The notes: generated by a model not told the origin, from the sequence alone. 64,000 nt of DNA from JAPLDB01 sp038206355 (GCA_038206355.1 JBBRAY010000001.1:124001-188000), one strand, 5' to 3'. Counted from the stretch's first letter, positions 35,392 to 44,170 are shown. Program-made: numbers and translations.

Positions 35392-36288
35392 ATGAGTGAA
35401 CTTTTCAGTTCGTTGCAGGAAGGCGATTATAAATCCCTTGCGCGTGCGATTACAATTGTTGAAAATGAACTGGAGGGATATGAAGATATTTTACTTTCCA
35501 TCAAATCAAAAAAAACGATTCCGATCATTGGCATTACAGGTCCGCCGGGAGCCGGAAAAAGTACGCTGATCAGTGCACTCATTGGCTCATGGATCACTCG
35601 TAAGAAAAAAATTGCCGTGGTTGCAATAGATCCGACCTCTCCCTTTAATTACGGCTCGTTGCTTGGGGACAGGTTGCGGTTGTCAGCATTTTTCAATCAT
35701 CCTGATGTTTTCATCCGCTCATTGGCGACCAGAGGCTCACTTGGCGGATTGAGCGAAAAAATAATTGAAGTTACTGACTTGATGAGACAATCGGATTTCG
35801 ACTATATTTTTGTAGAGACTGTCGGTGTCGGACAAAGTGAGGTTGAGATTGCCGGGCTTGCGGATACAACAATCGTTGTGTTTGTCCCTGAATCGGGGGA
35901 TGAAGTGCAGACGATGAAAAGCGGCATCATGGAAATAGCAGATATTTTTGTGGTCAACAAAAGTGACAGGGAAGGTGCGGACAGGTTTGCCGTTAATCTG
36001 AACCACTTAATTCATGCAAAAATCAACAACGGATGGGAAGTTCCGGTTGTAAAAACATCGGCAACCAATCAGGAAGGGATTGAACTGTTAATTGAGCAGA
36101 TAGAAAAACACCAATCTACTGCTTTCACCAATGAAAAAAAAATATTTTTGCTTACTGAAAAAGCTTTCCGTCTACTTCAAAGGGAACGCATGAGGGGAAT
36201 CAGCAAAGAAAATATCCGGGATGAGTTAATAAGTCATTTGGGCGATAATGGATTTAATCTGTATAGATTTATAAAATCCATGGGTTGA
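35392..36288 (+). CDS. meaB: MeaB/ArgK-family GTPase, methylmalonyl-CoA mutase chaperone
   Basis: 298 residues from the ATG at 35392; an in-frame GTG at 35383 would add three residues. The P-loop GPPGAGKS lies at about 50-57, followed by AIDPTSPFNYGSLLGDR, ETVGVGQSEVE and the NKSD specificity motif. MeaB uses GTP to load and protect adenosylcobalamin on methylmalonyl-CoA mutase. The mutase genes are not in this window. The gene is oriented away from the glycosyltransferase and may be monocistronic. Confidence 0.92.
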   Translation: MSELFSSLQEGDYKSLARAITIVENELEGYEDILLSIKSKKTIPIIGITGPPGAGKSTLISALIGSWITRKKKIAVVAIDPTSPFNYGSLLGDRLRLSAFFNHPDVFIRSLATRGSLGGLSEKIIEVTDLMRQSDFDYIFVETVGVGQSEVEIAGLADTTIVVFVPESGDEVQTMKSGIMEIADIFVVNKSDREGADRFAVNLNHLIHAKINNGWEVPVVKTSATNQEGIELLIEQIEKHQSTAFTNEKKIFLLTEKAFRLLQRERMRGISKENIRDELISHLGDNGFNLYRFIKSMG

Positions 36289-36403
36289 AAATGTATTTAT
36301 CCATCAACAAAAATAGAAGTGATAATGTCAGATAAGTTACTTTATATTTAGCGTGTCAATAATCTTTTGGGATATTAAAATAGTTGTAACTTTCCCCGCG
36401 AAT

Positions 36404-39280
36404 ATGCTCACACCTTTTACCAAAAAATTTTCAGGATTCCTCTTACGATTTTGCTTTCCGGTCCTGACCTTGATTAATATTAACGGTTATTCACAGGTAT
36501 TCTGGACAGAAGATTTCGGGACAGGATGCAATACCGGTTTATCTGCTGACGGACTTAGCACCGGCAATGGCACATGGACCGTTGATGCCACCATCGGATT
36601 TAATGAAGTTTATGCAAATGAATGGTTTGTTAGCGCCCATGTCAATAACAATGGCGTTGGAAATTGCGCCAATGATTGCAACGGAGGAAACAATCAGACT
36701 CTTCACGTAGGTAATACAGGAATTACTTCCCCTATTGTGATTACCGCGGATTCCGGTTCATATTTAACAGGAGCATTTTGTGGCATAGGTGTTTGTTCGA
36801 GTACGCATAAAAGGGCAGTTTCTCCTGTGATTGACTGCACCGGTAAAACCGGCATCACGCTTGACTTTATTTACTATGAAGGCGGCGACAATGCAGACCT
36901 CAACGGCAATGCCACGATTTGGTATTTTGATGGAGCCACCTGGATGCAGGTTGACCTTTTACCTAAGACAACTAATTTTTCCTGTGCAGGAACTATTTAC
37001 GGAGTTTTTACTGCTTATAGCATTTTGCTACCGGCTTCTGCAGACAACAACGCAAATGTAAAGCTGGGCTTTCAATGGGATAATGATGATAGCGGTGCGG
37101 GGTCTGATCCTTCAGCAGCTTTTGATGACATTCAACTATCAACCGGAACCCCGCCTCCCAATGCTGATTTTAATGCCAATATTTCAAGCCTCTGTGAGGG
37201 CGGATCAGTTGATTTTACTGACATCAGCACCAATACACCAACGTCCTGGCAATGGACTTTTCCCGGAGGAACACCGGGTACATCGGTAGACCAAAACCCG
37301 GTAGGTATTGTTTACAGTACTGCCGGCGTTTATGACGTTACTTTGGTTGCAACAAATGCAGCAGGAAGTGGCACCACAACCATTACAAGTTATATAACTG
37401 TAAATGTTTGTAATCTCAGTCCGGAGGCAGAATTTATTGCCAGTGAAACTGTGCTTTGTGAAGGAGACGCGATAAACTTTACTGACCTCAGTTTGAACAA
37501 CCCTACCGGATGGGACTGGATATTTGCAGGTGGAACTCCGGCAACGTCTTCCAGTCAAAATCCGTCCGGAATTGTTTACACTGCCGCAGGGACTTATGAT
37601 GTAACGCTTCACGCCAGCAATGCAAACGGGGATGACACGTTGATAAAAACAGGATACATTACAGTAAATGTTTGTGGAAGCAGTCCTGTCGCAAATTTTT
37701 CTGCAAGTGCAACGAATGTATGTATTGGCGGAACGGTAGATTTCTTAGATCTCAGTTCCAATTCTCCTGATACATGGAGTTGGACTTTCCCGGGAGGAAC
37801 GCCTGCATCTTCAACGAGTCAGAATCCGACAGGAATTGTTTATTCGGCAGCGGGCACCTACGATGTACACCTTACAGTATCCAATTCCAGTGGAAGCAAT
37901 TCGATCACTTACTCAAACTATATTTCTGTTAGTAATTGTATCCCTCCAGTCGCAGGATTTATTGCAAGTGATACTGTTTTATGCTCGGGTGATTCAATCA
38001 GTTTCTTTGACTTGAGTTTTGACAGCCCGACTTCTTATCAGTGGACATTTTTCGGTGCAACACCTCCTGTTTCATCAATGCCGAATCCTACCGGAATTTT
38101 TTACAATACGCCCGGTGTATATACTGTTCAACTCATTGTAAGCAATGCCAGCGGGAGCGATACGTTGATCAGGACAAACTACATCACTGTTGATGCCTGT
38201 ATACCGCCGACGGCAGGGTTTTCGGCCACACAAACGACTATTTGTGAAAGCTGGTGTGTTGATTTCAGCGACCAGTCATTTGGAACGCCAACGCAATGGC
38301 TTTGGCTGTTTCCGGGATCGAATACGGTGAGTTCTACATTACAAAATCCGGCCAATGTTTGTTATGCCGACTCCGGCAGTTACAATGTAACATTGATCGT
38401 AAAGAATAACTACGGATCGGATACCTTGATCCGGATTGCCTATATTCATGTTGATACTTGTCCTAAACCTATTGTAAGCTTTATGGCCAGTGAAACTTTT
38501 TTCTGTTCAAACAATTGCATTGATTTTACCGACCTGAGTGATAACATTGACGGAACCACAACATGGAACTGGATATTCCCCGGTGGCAACCCTTCAACGA
38601 GTAATGTCAGAAACCCGAATGTATGTTACCCTAATGAAGGAATATTCGACGCTATTTTAATTGAGACAAATCAGTATGGTTCCGATACGTTAATTATTCC
38701 GGGATACATAAATGTGATTAATGTGCCGGGGTCTTTCATTAGCAGTGACACGGCAATATATTATGGAGAGTCTGTTCAACTACATGCGGGAGGAGGAGTG
38801 GCATATCAGTGGTCCGCGCTGCCTCCCGGCTCCACATTCCTTCCGGGCAATACCGATCCGGACCCTATTGTTACCCCTAACAGCGCAATTCCTGAAGAAT
38901 TTTACACCTACTATTGCGAGATCACTGACGGCACAACGGGATGTAAAACGATAAAACATGTGACAATTGAAATTCTACACAACGATCATATTTTTGTTCC
39001 GAACACTTTCAAACCGTCATCGAGTGGAGCCAACAGTACTGTTGGAGTTTATGCAACCAATGTAAAGAAAATGACGTTTGTCATTTATGACCGCTGGGGA
39101 GAAAAAATATTTGAATCACACAGTCCGTGCCCGGATACCGGACCATGTAACCCTTCAGGCTGGGATGGTAAATACAAAGAAAAGGATTGTGAGATGGGAA
39201 CGTATGTTTATACATTAAACCTGATTAGCGAAGGTGGGCATGTTTACCATAAAAACGGAAATATAACTTTGATCAGATAG
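36404..39280 (+). CDS. PKD-repeat surface protein with T9SS type B (gliding-motility) C-terminal domain
   Basis: 958 residues from the ATG at 36404, just before a signal peptide ending near NGYSQ; the open frame reaches back to a GTG at 36353 without a match. The N-terminal 240 residues form a jellyroll-like region (VFWTEDFGTGCNTG). Six PKD-like modules of about 80-90 residues follow, each with a Cys near its start and one near its end (for example LCEGGSVDFTDIS and ITVNVC). The last 95 residues (IFVPNTFKPSSSG to NGNITLIR) are a CHU_C/type B sorting domain. It is an exported surface adhesin-like protein; the neighbouring PorP/SprF gene fits its secretion. Confidence 0.9.
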   Translation: MLTPFTKKFSGFLLRFCFPVLTLININGYSQVFWTEDFGTGCNTGLSADGLSTGNGTWTVDATIGFNEVYANEWFVSAHVNNNGVGNCANDCNGGNNQTLHVGNTGITSPIVITADSGSYLTGAFCGIGVCSSTHKRAVSPVIDCTGKTGITLDFIYYEGGDNADLNGNATIWYFDGATWMQVDLLPKTTNFSCAGTIYGVFTAYSILLPASADNNANVKLGFQWDNDDSGAGSDPSAAFDDIQLSTGTPPPNADFNANISSLCEGGSVDFTDISTNTPTSWQWTFPGGTPGTSVDQNPVGIVYSTAGVYDVTLVATNAAGSGTTTITSYITVNVCNLSPEAEFIASETVLCEGDAINFTDLSLNNPTGWDWIFAGGTPATSSSQNPSGIVYTAAGTYDVTLHASNANGDDTLIKTGYITVNVCGSSPVANFSASATNVCIGGTVDFLDLSSNSPDTWSWTFPGGTPASSTSQNPTGIVYSAAGTYDVHLTVSNSSGSNSITYSNYISVSNCIPPVAGFIASDTVLCSGDSISFFDLSFDSPTSYQWTFFGATPPVSSMPNPTGIFYNTPGVYTVQLIVSNASGSDTLIRTNYITVDACIPPTAGFSATQTTICESWCVDFSDQSFGTPTQWLWLFPGSNTVSSTLQNPANVCYADSGSYNVTLIVKNNYGSDTLIRIAYIHVDTCPKPIVSFMASETFFCSNNCIDFTDLSDNIDGTTTWNWIFPGGNPSTSNVRNPNVCYPNEGIFDAILIETNQYGSDTLIIPGYINVINVPGSFISSDTAIYYGESVQLHAGGGVAYQWSALPPGSTFLPGNTDPDPIVTPNSAIPEEFYTYYCEITDGTTGCKTIKHVTIEILHNDHIFVPNTFKPSSSGANSTVGVYATNVKKMTFVIYDRWGEKIFESHSPCPDTGPCNPSGWDGKYKEKDCEMGTYVYTLNLISEGGHVYHKNGNITLIR

Positions 39281-39285
39281 GAGCG

Positions 39286-40332
39286 ATGAATAAAATTATT
39301 TTATCTATTTCTGTTTTAACACTTTTTGCGATTGTACCCGCCACATCGCAGGATGCACATTATTCGCAGTGGGTGAATACGCCACTGACGGTGAATCCGG
39401 CCATGACAGGTGTTTTCAATGGCAAGTTCAGGTTCAGCAATGATTTCAGGAGTCAGTGGAGCGGTATCACAAAAGCTTACACAGACATACATGTTTCTGT
39501 TGATGTTCCTGTCGGGCGGGCGCTGTTGAGAAACGGTCAGTTCTTTGGTGTTGGATTTCTGCTGATGCAAAACAGATCAGGGAGTGATTTTTTCCGCCAG
39601 ACGATTTTACAAGGATCTCTTAGTTATACCACGCCTATTGATGAAGGCGACAACTTTATTTCTGTAGGTTTTCAGGGAGGGCTGAACCAGAATTCTGTTA
39701 ATATGAGTGGGAGTACATGGGGTAGTCAATGGAATGGCGATGACTTTGATCCTTCTTCAGGATACAGTGAGAATGTTTCGCTGGAGCAATTCAGTTTTGT
39801 GGATTTATCGGCGGGCGTATTCTGGCATTATGTGCCTGATCAATACAACTTTGTTTATGCAGGATTGGCGGCATCTCATATTGGCGGTGAGAATACCAGT
39901 TTTTTCATCAATGAAGTATATAACATACACAGGCGTTATACATTCAATGTGGGAAGTGATATATCTGTTACTGATGAGCACCAGAACTGGTTTGCACCGA
40001 AAGCCATTGTGATGTTGCAGGGCAAACAAAAAGAAATTACGGGAGGGTTTTCCATCAAGAACAAGCTCCGTTTTAAATCGCAGTACACGAATTATCAGAA
40101 GGAAGTCATGTTTTCACTTGGTGCCTATTACAGATTTGCAGACGCTGTGATAATTGCAGGCAGGTTTGAATACAACAACTTCAGTGTTGGACTGAGTTAT
40201 GACTACACTTTATCCTCTCTGCATAAGAATGCCAATGCGGGCAGTGCATATGAGATTACGATTGCCATTCTGAATCCATTGAAACGTGGAGAGATCAGGA
40301 GGAATTTTAATAAGATGCCGAAGTTTTTTTGA
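39286..40332 (+). CDS. PorP/SprF-family type IX secretion outer-membrane protein
   Basis: 348 residues. The signal peptide ends near PATSQ. The start DAHYSQWVNTPLTVNPAMTGVF is the PorP/SprF signature, and the rest is a barrel-like sequence with GFSIKNKLRFKSQYTNYQ near the C-terminal third. In Bacteroidota such proteins are needed to secrete and attach type B substrates, often the one encoded next door. Only 5 bases separate it from the PKD protein gene, so they should be translated from one message. Confidence 0.92.
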   Translation: MNKIILSISVLTLFAIVPATSQDAHYSQWVNTPLTVNPAMTGVFNGKFRFSNDFRSQWSGITKAYTDIHVSVDVPVGRALLRNGQFFGVGFLLMQNRSGSDFFRQTILQGSLSYTTPIDEGDNFISVGFQGGLNQNSVNMSGSTWGSQWNGDDFDPSSGYSENVSLEQFSFVDLSAGVFWHYVPDQYNFVYAGLAASHIGGENTSFFINEVYNIHRRYTFNVGSDISVTDEHQNWFAPKAIVMLQGKQKEITGGFSIKNKLRFKSQYTNYQKEVMFSLGAYYRFADAVIIAGRFEYNNFSVGLSYDYTLSSLHKNANAGSAYEITIAILNPLKRGEIRRNFNKMPKFF

Positions 40333-40396
40333 AGAAAAATACCTGTATTCCAATTCCAATCTTTTCGTGCAATTAAACTTAAGGCCAGGAGGTTGG

Positions 40397-40484
40397 TTGA
40401 CTGGTTGATTGGTTGATTGGTTGATTGGTTGATTGGTTGATTGGTTGATTGGTTGATTGGTTGACTGGTTGATTAGTTGATTAA
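40397..40484 (+). repeat. Tandem array of eleven 8-bp units (TTGATTGG)
   Basis: Seven exact TTGATTGG units at 40405-40460 are flanked by TTGACTGG on each side (40397-40404 and 40461-40468). Two degenerate units, TTGATTAG and TTGATTAA, end the array at 40484. It starts 64 bases after the PorP/SprF stop and ends 70 bases before the tRNA promoter. The unit length is not a multiple of three and no gene is encoded across it. Confidence 0.95.
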
Positions 40485-40554
40485 TCAAAATCCTTCATAT
40501 CCTTCGGATTATTTGAACTTAAAGTAGATTTGTTAGTGATTGGTGTTATTTCCC

Positions 40555-40585
40555 TTTGCGTAATCCAAAAATGAAATTAATTTTG
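40555..40585 (+). promoter_or_regulatory. Promoter of tRNA-Glu
   Basis: TTTG at 40555-40558, a 19-base spacer, then TAATTTTG at 40578-40585: a full Bacteroidota housekeeping promoter match ending 18 bases before the tRNA. Confidence 0.72.
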
Positions 40586-40603
40586 CCACCCCTTTAAAAA
40601 CGC

Positions 40604-40675
40604 GGCCCGTTGGTCAAGGGGTTAAGACGCTTCCCTTTCACGGAAGAATCAGGGGTTCGATTCCCCTACGGGCTA
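40604..40675 (+). tRNA. tRNA-Glu (anticodon TTC)
   Basis: A cloverleaf can be drawn. The acceptor arm is GGCCCGT with ACGGGCT, the anticodon stem CTTCC/GGAAG holds loop CTTTCAC with anticodon TTC, and the T arm AGGGG/CCCCT has loop TTCGATT. The 3' CCA is not encoded. A promoter lies upstream and a terminator follows at 40691. The first acceptor pair is a G-T wobble. Confidence 0.95.
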
Positions 40676-40690
40676 CTAAATTGCTAACTT

Positions 40691-40726
40691 AAATGCTTGA
40701 ATAATAATATTTTCAAGCATTTTTTA
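40691..40726 (+). terminator. Rho-independent terminator after tRNA-Glu
   Basis: AAATGCTTGAA pairs with TTCAAGCATTT across a short AT loop and runs into a T-rich tail, 15 bases after the tRNA. Confidence 0.88.
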
Positions 40727-40871
40727 TTTCTTGGAGTAACAATAGGGTAACAAAAAGTAAAAAAGAACACCTTTTATACGTACATCTGATTCTTATTTAT
40801 TAGCCAACAAAATAGGATTCCCTAAAACTTTTCATAGGTTTGGCACTTTAAGAAATTAAAGTACCTTTTTG

Positions 40872-41600
40872 ATGAAATACCTAATACTGCTATTGGTTTT
40901 AATTATTCTCACCTCTTGTGGAATAACAATGCAGAAGCGCCGATACAGCGCCGGCTATTACATTGAAATGTCGGCTAAAACCCAGAACAGAGAACCAAGT
41001 AACTCGATCAATAAACCAATCGCATCGTTAAAACCAATCATTGCCCATGAGGTGAATAATAATATCCCGGATTATTCCCTTGCAAAATTCAATAATACCC
41101 CAGCTTATGTTATAACAAGAAATAGTTTCAATAAAAGTACTTTTGTTTCAAAAAAAGTTATTCCACATCAAAAGGAAGCTGCTCCGCATCATTTGGTACG
41201 TGCTCAGCAAAATGAAAGTAATCACGGAGGTGGGATTGGAATACTTTTTGGAATTATTTTTATTTTAGTAGGATGGTACGTGTTCACAAGCTATATCATG
41301 ATATTAGGTGCTATGATGGTTCTTTGTGGAATTATGATGATCATTCTGGGCATTGTACACCTTGCATTAGCAGCAAGAGAAAGAGACAATGCATTCCGAA
41401 GGCAAAATGAAGTTAAAACGGAGCAACTCCAAAAGGAAAAGGAAGATGTTGTATATCTGAAAAACGGCAGCATCATCAGAGGGCAAGTAATTGAAATGAA
41501 GCCAAACGAATCAATAAAAATACAAACGCGTGATGGAAGTGTTTTTGTTTACTCGATGAATGAGGTATTAAAAATGGATAAGGAAATGCCAATCAAATGA
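40872..41600 (+). CDS. Lipoprotein with two hydrophobic segments and conserved KNGSIIRG-type C-terminal motif
   Basis: 242 residues from the ATG at 40872 (a TTG three bases upstream is also in frame). The lipoprotein signal ends at the Cys in LTSCGIT (about 17). The middle is low-complexity and polar (about 40-110), and two adjacent membrane segments cover about 118-168. A basic stretch follows, then YLKNGSIIRGQVIEMKPNES and IQTRDGSVFVYSMNEV near the C-terminus, a beta motif recurrent in Bacteroidota membrane proteins of unknown role. It is the first gene after tRNA-Glu and faces two minus-strand orphan genes. Confidence 0.7.
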   Translation: MKYLILLLVLIILTSCGITMQKRRYSAGYYIEMSAKTQNREPSNSINKPIASLKPIIAHEVNNNIPDYSLAKFNNTPAYVITRNSFNKSTFVSKKVIPHQKEAAPHHLVRAQQNESNHGGGIGILFGIIFILVGWYVFTSYIMILGAMMVLCGIMMIILGIVHLALAARERDNAFRRQNEVKTEQLQKEKEDVVYLKNGSIIRGQVIEMKPNESIKIQTRDGSVFVYSMNEVLKMDKEMPIK

Positions 41601-41609
41601 CCTATGACT

Positions 41610-41939
41610 TTAAATCACCTCCGCTTCAAAATCCTCGCTCATCATTTCCTTTAAGTCCCTTGACCAGAATTGAGCAAATATTTGCAGATAGGTAAGCGCA
41701 CAGGTTTTGTAAATTCCTTTTTTGTACCTGCTTATACCTGATGCAGAGATTTTCACTCCTTGTTCTTTCAATCTTAGAATCTGAGAACCTTGTGTCAGCT
41801 TATTCTTTTTCAGGAGGTAAGTATTGTTTTTCAAAACCTGCTGTATTACAATAGAATTTCTTTCATTACACTTGATTAAATAGTCAATCGGCTTCTTTTC
41901 CTGAAATGAATAATTTGATATTTGATAAGCATAACCCAT
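41610..41939 (-). CDS. Small helix-turn-helix-like protein of unknown function
   Basis: 109 residues from the ATG at 41939; a TTG at 41954 would overlap the upstream gene's stop codon by 4 bases. The middle, LTQGSQILRLKEQGVKISASGISRYKKG, has the spacing of a helix-turn-helix with a recognition helix near SASGISRY, so DNA binding is plausible. No family is recognised. It is the second gene of a pair with the lipoprotein at 41951-42511, within the stretch bounded by tRNA-Glu. Confidence 0.55.
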   Translation of the reverse strand: MGYAYQISNYSFQEKKPIDYLIKCNERNSIVIQQVLKNNTYLLKKNKLTQGSQILRLKEQGVKISASGISRYKKGIYKTCALTYLQIFAQFWSRDLKEMMSEDFEAEVI

Positions 41940-41950
41940 TTTTCTCACAG

Positions 41951-42511
41951 TCAATTTTTGGCATAAGCCATGAACTTTATTAATTTCTTTACCATTAGGT
42001 CAGTATTGAGAATAAATTTCTGTCCTTTAATCCAAAGGTTGGCATCAAGCTCTGGATAATCTGAAACGCTTGCCCGATAGCTTATGAACAAATCATTATT
42101 TACGGTGTAGTCATGATATATTTCTTCATTAGTAAGTGGATTGCTTTGGTTGGTTTTATCAACAAGTGTTTGATAATTGTCAATGATTGATTGGCACTCT
42201 GTAAGTGTTAACTCTATGTAACTAACATCTGCAAATATTGTGTTATCTCCTTTGAACTTTTCTCTATCAAGGTAATACTTATCTGCCCCAATTATCAAAC
42301 CTCTTTTTTCTCCGTACTTGTACCCTGTGAACTCGATGTAAGAGGAGTATGCAGGGGAACTTTGATATACTGAATAAAGTTTTATTGTGCTAAACTCTCC
42401 TGTGGTATGAGATTCAATTCTTGTTTTAATATATTTTTCAGTGAGGTAACGTGTTTCCATTGGAATACACCCACTTAGGAGAAGCAGGATGAAGTGGAAT
42501 GGTTTTTTCAT
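41951..42511 (-). CDS. Small orphan lipoprotein
   Basis: 186 residues. A short lipoprotein signal ends at the Cys in LLLSGCIP (about 15). The mature part is polar with no recognised domain. A stretch rich in Tyr/Ser/Asp near the middle (IKLYSVYQSSPAYSSYIEF) and ELDANLWIKGQKFILNTDL near the C-terminus suggest a beta-rich fold. It lies directly upstream of the helix-turn-helix-like gene. The pair has no known relatives that I recognise and sits in the accessory stretch after tRNA-Glu. Confidence 0.6.
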   Translation of the reverse strand: MKKPFHFILLLLSGCIPMETRYLTEKYIKTRIESHTTGEFSTIKLYSVYQSSPAYSSYIEFTGYKYGEKRGLIIGADKYYLDREKFKGDNTIFADVSYIELTLTECQSIIDNYQTLVDKTNQSNPLTNEEIYHDYTVNNDLFISYRASVSDYPELDANLWIKGQKFILNTDLMVKKLIKFMAYAKN

Positions 42512-42777
42512 AGAGAATTTTTTTTGTTATAGGACTTGTAATGTTAGTGAAGATAATTTTAATTCTCCCCCAGAATCTTCATGTAATTCAGTGATTATCA
42601 CTTATAGGGCTTTTTTAGAGAGCAAAATTGGTTTTGATATTAAATGCACATTATTTGTGTAAATCACAGTGGTTGGTAGCCCTTTTTTAAAAATGCCTCT
42701 CTCATTTGAAAATACACCCCCATCATTTGTATTTGCTAAAATATTTTGGAGTTAAAGTAATGGGTAACTGAGAAATT
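42512..42777. other. Intergenic stretch with no recognisable feature
   Basis: This AT-rich stretch lies upstream of the minus-strand lipoprotein gene. I see no open frame, RNA gene or convincing repeat in it. It could hold the promoter of that gene. Confidence 0.5.
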
Positions 42778-42969
42778 CTACCTGTAATGAATAACAGCTT
42801 CCTTTATCTTCTTATCAAGTTCTTCAATGGCATCGCTTTCATAAGTTAGTTGAGGTGCATTACAAACATTCCTTACTTTGTCCTTAATTCTTTTCACTTG
42901 CATTTTATTGGTGAAATATCCTTGCCTCTTAGCTTGCTCAATCAATTGTAGAATGGCGGCTTCACTGTC
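42778..42969 (-). pseudogene. 3' fragment of a truncated gene (about 64 codons)
   Basis: Read on the minus strand this gives an open, normally coded C-terminal segment starting DSEAAILQLIEQAKRQGYF and ending KIKEAVIHYR before a TAG stop at 42778. The frame closes with TGA at 42970-42972, exactly where an IS-like terminal sequence begins, and there is no suitable start. The peptide is helical and Lys/Glu-rich. I do not recognise the parent protein. The best reading is a gene whose 5' part was lost when the neighbouring element inserted or was deleted. Confidence 0.55.
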
Positions 42970-43088
42970 TCAGCCCCCAATAAGTTGGACATTTTTTTCG
43001 GATAAATTAGTGTTATTCTCCCCGCTGACCTGATCGCCTATTCAGCAAAAGTAGGCCACAGAATTACTCGTGTCCAGACTCGGGCCTG
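42970..43088 (-). mobile_element. Probable degenerate insertion-sequence remnant
   Basis: The left edge TCAGCCCCCAATAAGTTGGACA resembles the terminal repeats of IS3-type elements. A degenerate inverted counterpart is read near 43064-43088 (GTGTCCAGACTCGGGCCTGA). On the minus strand the last codons before the left edge read ENNTNLSEKNVQLIGG and then a stop inside the terminal repeat, as in transposases whose C-terminus runs into the repeat. Only about 120 bases remain, so it is a scar, not an active element. The family assignment is tentative. Confidence 0.33.
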
Positions 43089-43204
43089 AGGGCAAATAAT
43101 CCATTTTTATTTACTGCTACGTTAATGATATGAATGTAAACCAGGTTACAGGCAATGAAAGAGTTCAATTCAGTGCCGTCATTTTTTTTGACTTTTGAAT
43201 CATT

Positions 43205-44074
43205 ATGAATTTAAAATTCCCTACTTTCCCCTTTCATATTCATAAACAAACCTATATGATCCCAAAAGGCAAAGACATCATCATTCACGTTAACGGAATA
43301 AATATGTGTTATGACGACCTTGGTAACAAAGGGACGCCAATAATTTTCATTCATGGATTTCCGTTTGATAAATCAATGTGGGAATACCAGATGGAATTTT
43401 TCAAGGATAGTCGCCGCGTGATTGCATACGATATGCGGGGATATGGTAAATCAACTTCGAATGATGAAGATACGAGCATTCATCTGCTCGCCGATGATCT
43501 GGTAAAGCTGATGGACATTTTGCAAATCCCTGAAGCGATTGTTTGCGGATTGTCAATGGGTGGATATATTTTACTTGATGCCGTGAAACGCTACCCAAAA
43601 AGATTTAAAGCCATTGTACTCAGCGATACACAGTGCATCGCGGATTCACCTGAAGGAAGAGAGAAGCGTTTCAAAACAATTGAAATGATTGAAGCAGAGG
43701 GGACAACAAATTTTGCGGAGGGTTTTGTGAAAAATATTTTCTGCAGTGAATCACTTGCCAATAAAAAAGAAGAAGTTGAAAAAATAAAACGGATCATTCT
43801 TTCCTCATCAGCTGCTTCTATTACTTCAACATTGAAAGCTCTGGCTCATCGCAGTGAAAGGTGCAGCAATCTTGCCGGTATCTCCTGCCCTACCCTCATC
43901 CTTTGCGGAAAGGAAGATAAAGTAACGCCACCTGCGCAGTCGGAAATGATGCATGCAAATATTGCTTCGTCAACACTTGCAATCATAAATGAGGCTGGAC
44001 ATCTTTCCAACCTTGAACAGCCTGAGATTTTTAATGAACACCTGAACAAGTTTTTGACGGAATCCGGACTATAA
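43205..44074 (+). CDS. Alpha/beta-fold hydrolase
   Basis: 289 residues; Met18 at 43256 is an equally possible start. Motifs in order: the oxyanion region IFIHGFPFDKSMWEYQ, RVIAYDMRGYGKS, the nucleophile elbow VCGLSMGG near 120, the acid Asp in CGKEDKVTPP near 240, and the His in EAGHLSNLEQP near 265. The overall pattern is that of soluble esterase, lactonase or hydrolase enzymes. There is no signal peptide. The substrate is unknown. It lies just beyond the accessory stretch and may mark the return to core genes. Confidence 0.85.
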   Translation: MNLKFPTFPFHIHKQTYMIPKGKDIIIHVNGINMCYDDLGNKGTPIIFIHGFPFDKSMWEYQMEFFKDSRRVIAYDMRGYGKSTSNDEDTSIHLLADDLVKLMDILQIPEAIVCGLSMGGYILLDAVKRYPKRFKAIVLSDTQCIADSPEGREKRFKTIEMIEAEGTTNFAEGFVKNIFCSESLANKKEEVEKIKRIILSSSAASITSTLKALAHRSERCSNLAGISCPTLILCGKEDKVTPPAQSEMMHANIASSTLAIINEAGHLSNLEQPEIFNEHLNKFLTESGL

Positions 44075-44126
44075 GACGGGCAGCGATTGAATTCATAAAG
44101 ATGCCTGATGTATATAGATAAAAAAG

Positions 44127-44153
44127 AATTGCCACAGATTCGCAGATTGAAAA
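44127..44153 (+). repeat. Dispersed repeat copy 1 (GCCACAGATTCGCAGATT type)
   Basis: The sequence follows AATTGCCACAGATTCGCAGATTGAA in part. Related copies are at 44195, 60966 and 60998. It lies in the gap between the hydrolase and lipase genes. Confidence 0.7.
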
Positions 44154-44170
44154 CAGAAAAATAGAAATCG

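Noticed and set aside
37205..37612. Minus-strand open frame inside the PKD gene
   Set aside because: Antisense shadow created by the repeated PKD modules.
40397..40484. Possible CRISPR array
   Set aside because: Units are 8 bases and contiguous, with no spacers or cas genes nearby.
40210..40488. Minus-strand open frame with NQSTNQPINQ repeats
   Set aside because: It is generated by the 8-bp tandem repeat and overlaps the PorP/SprF gene in antisense.
42970..43204. Attachment-site duplication of the tRNA-Glu 3' end
   Set aside because: I looked for a second copy of the tRNA 3' end in this stretch and found none, so no attR is claimed.
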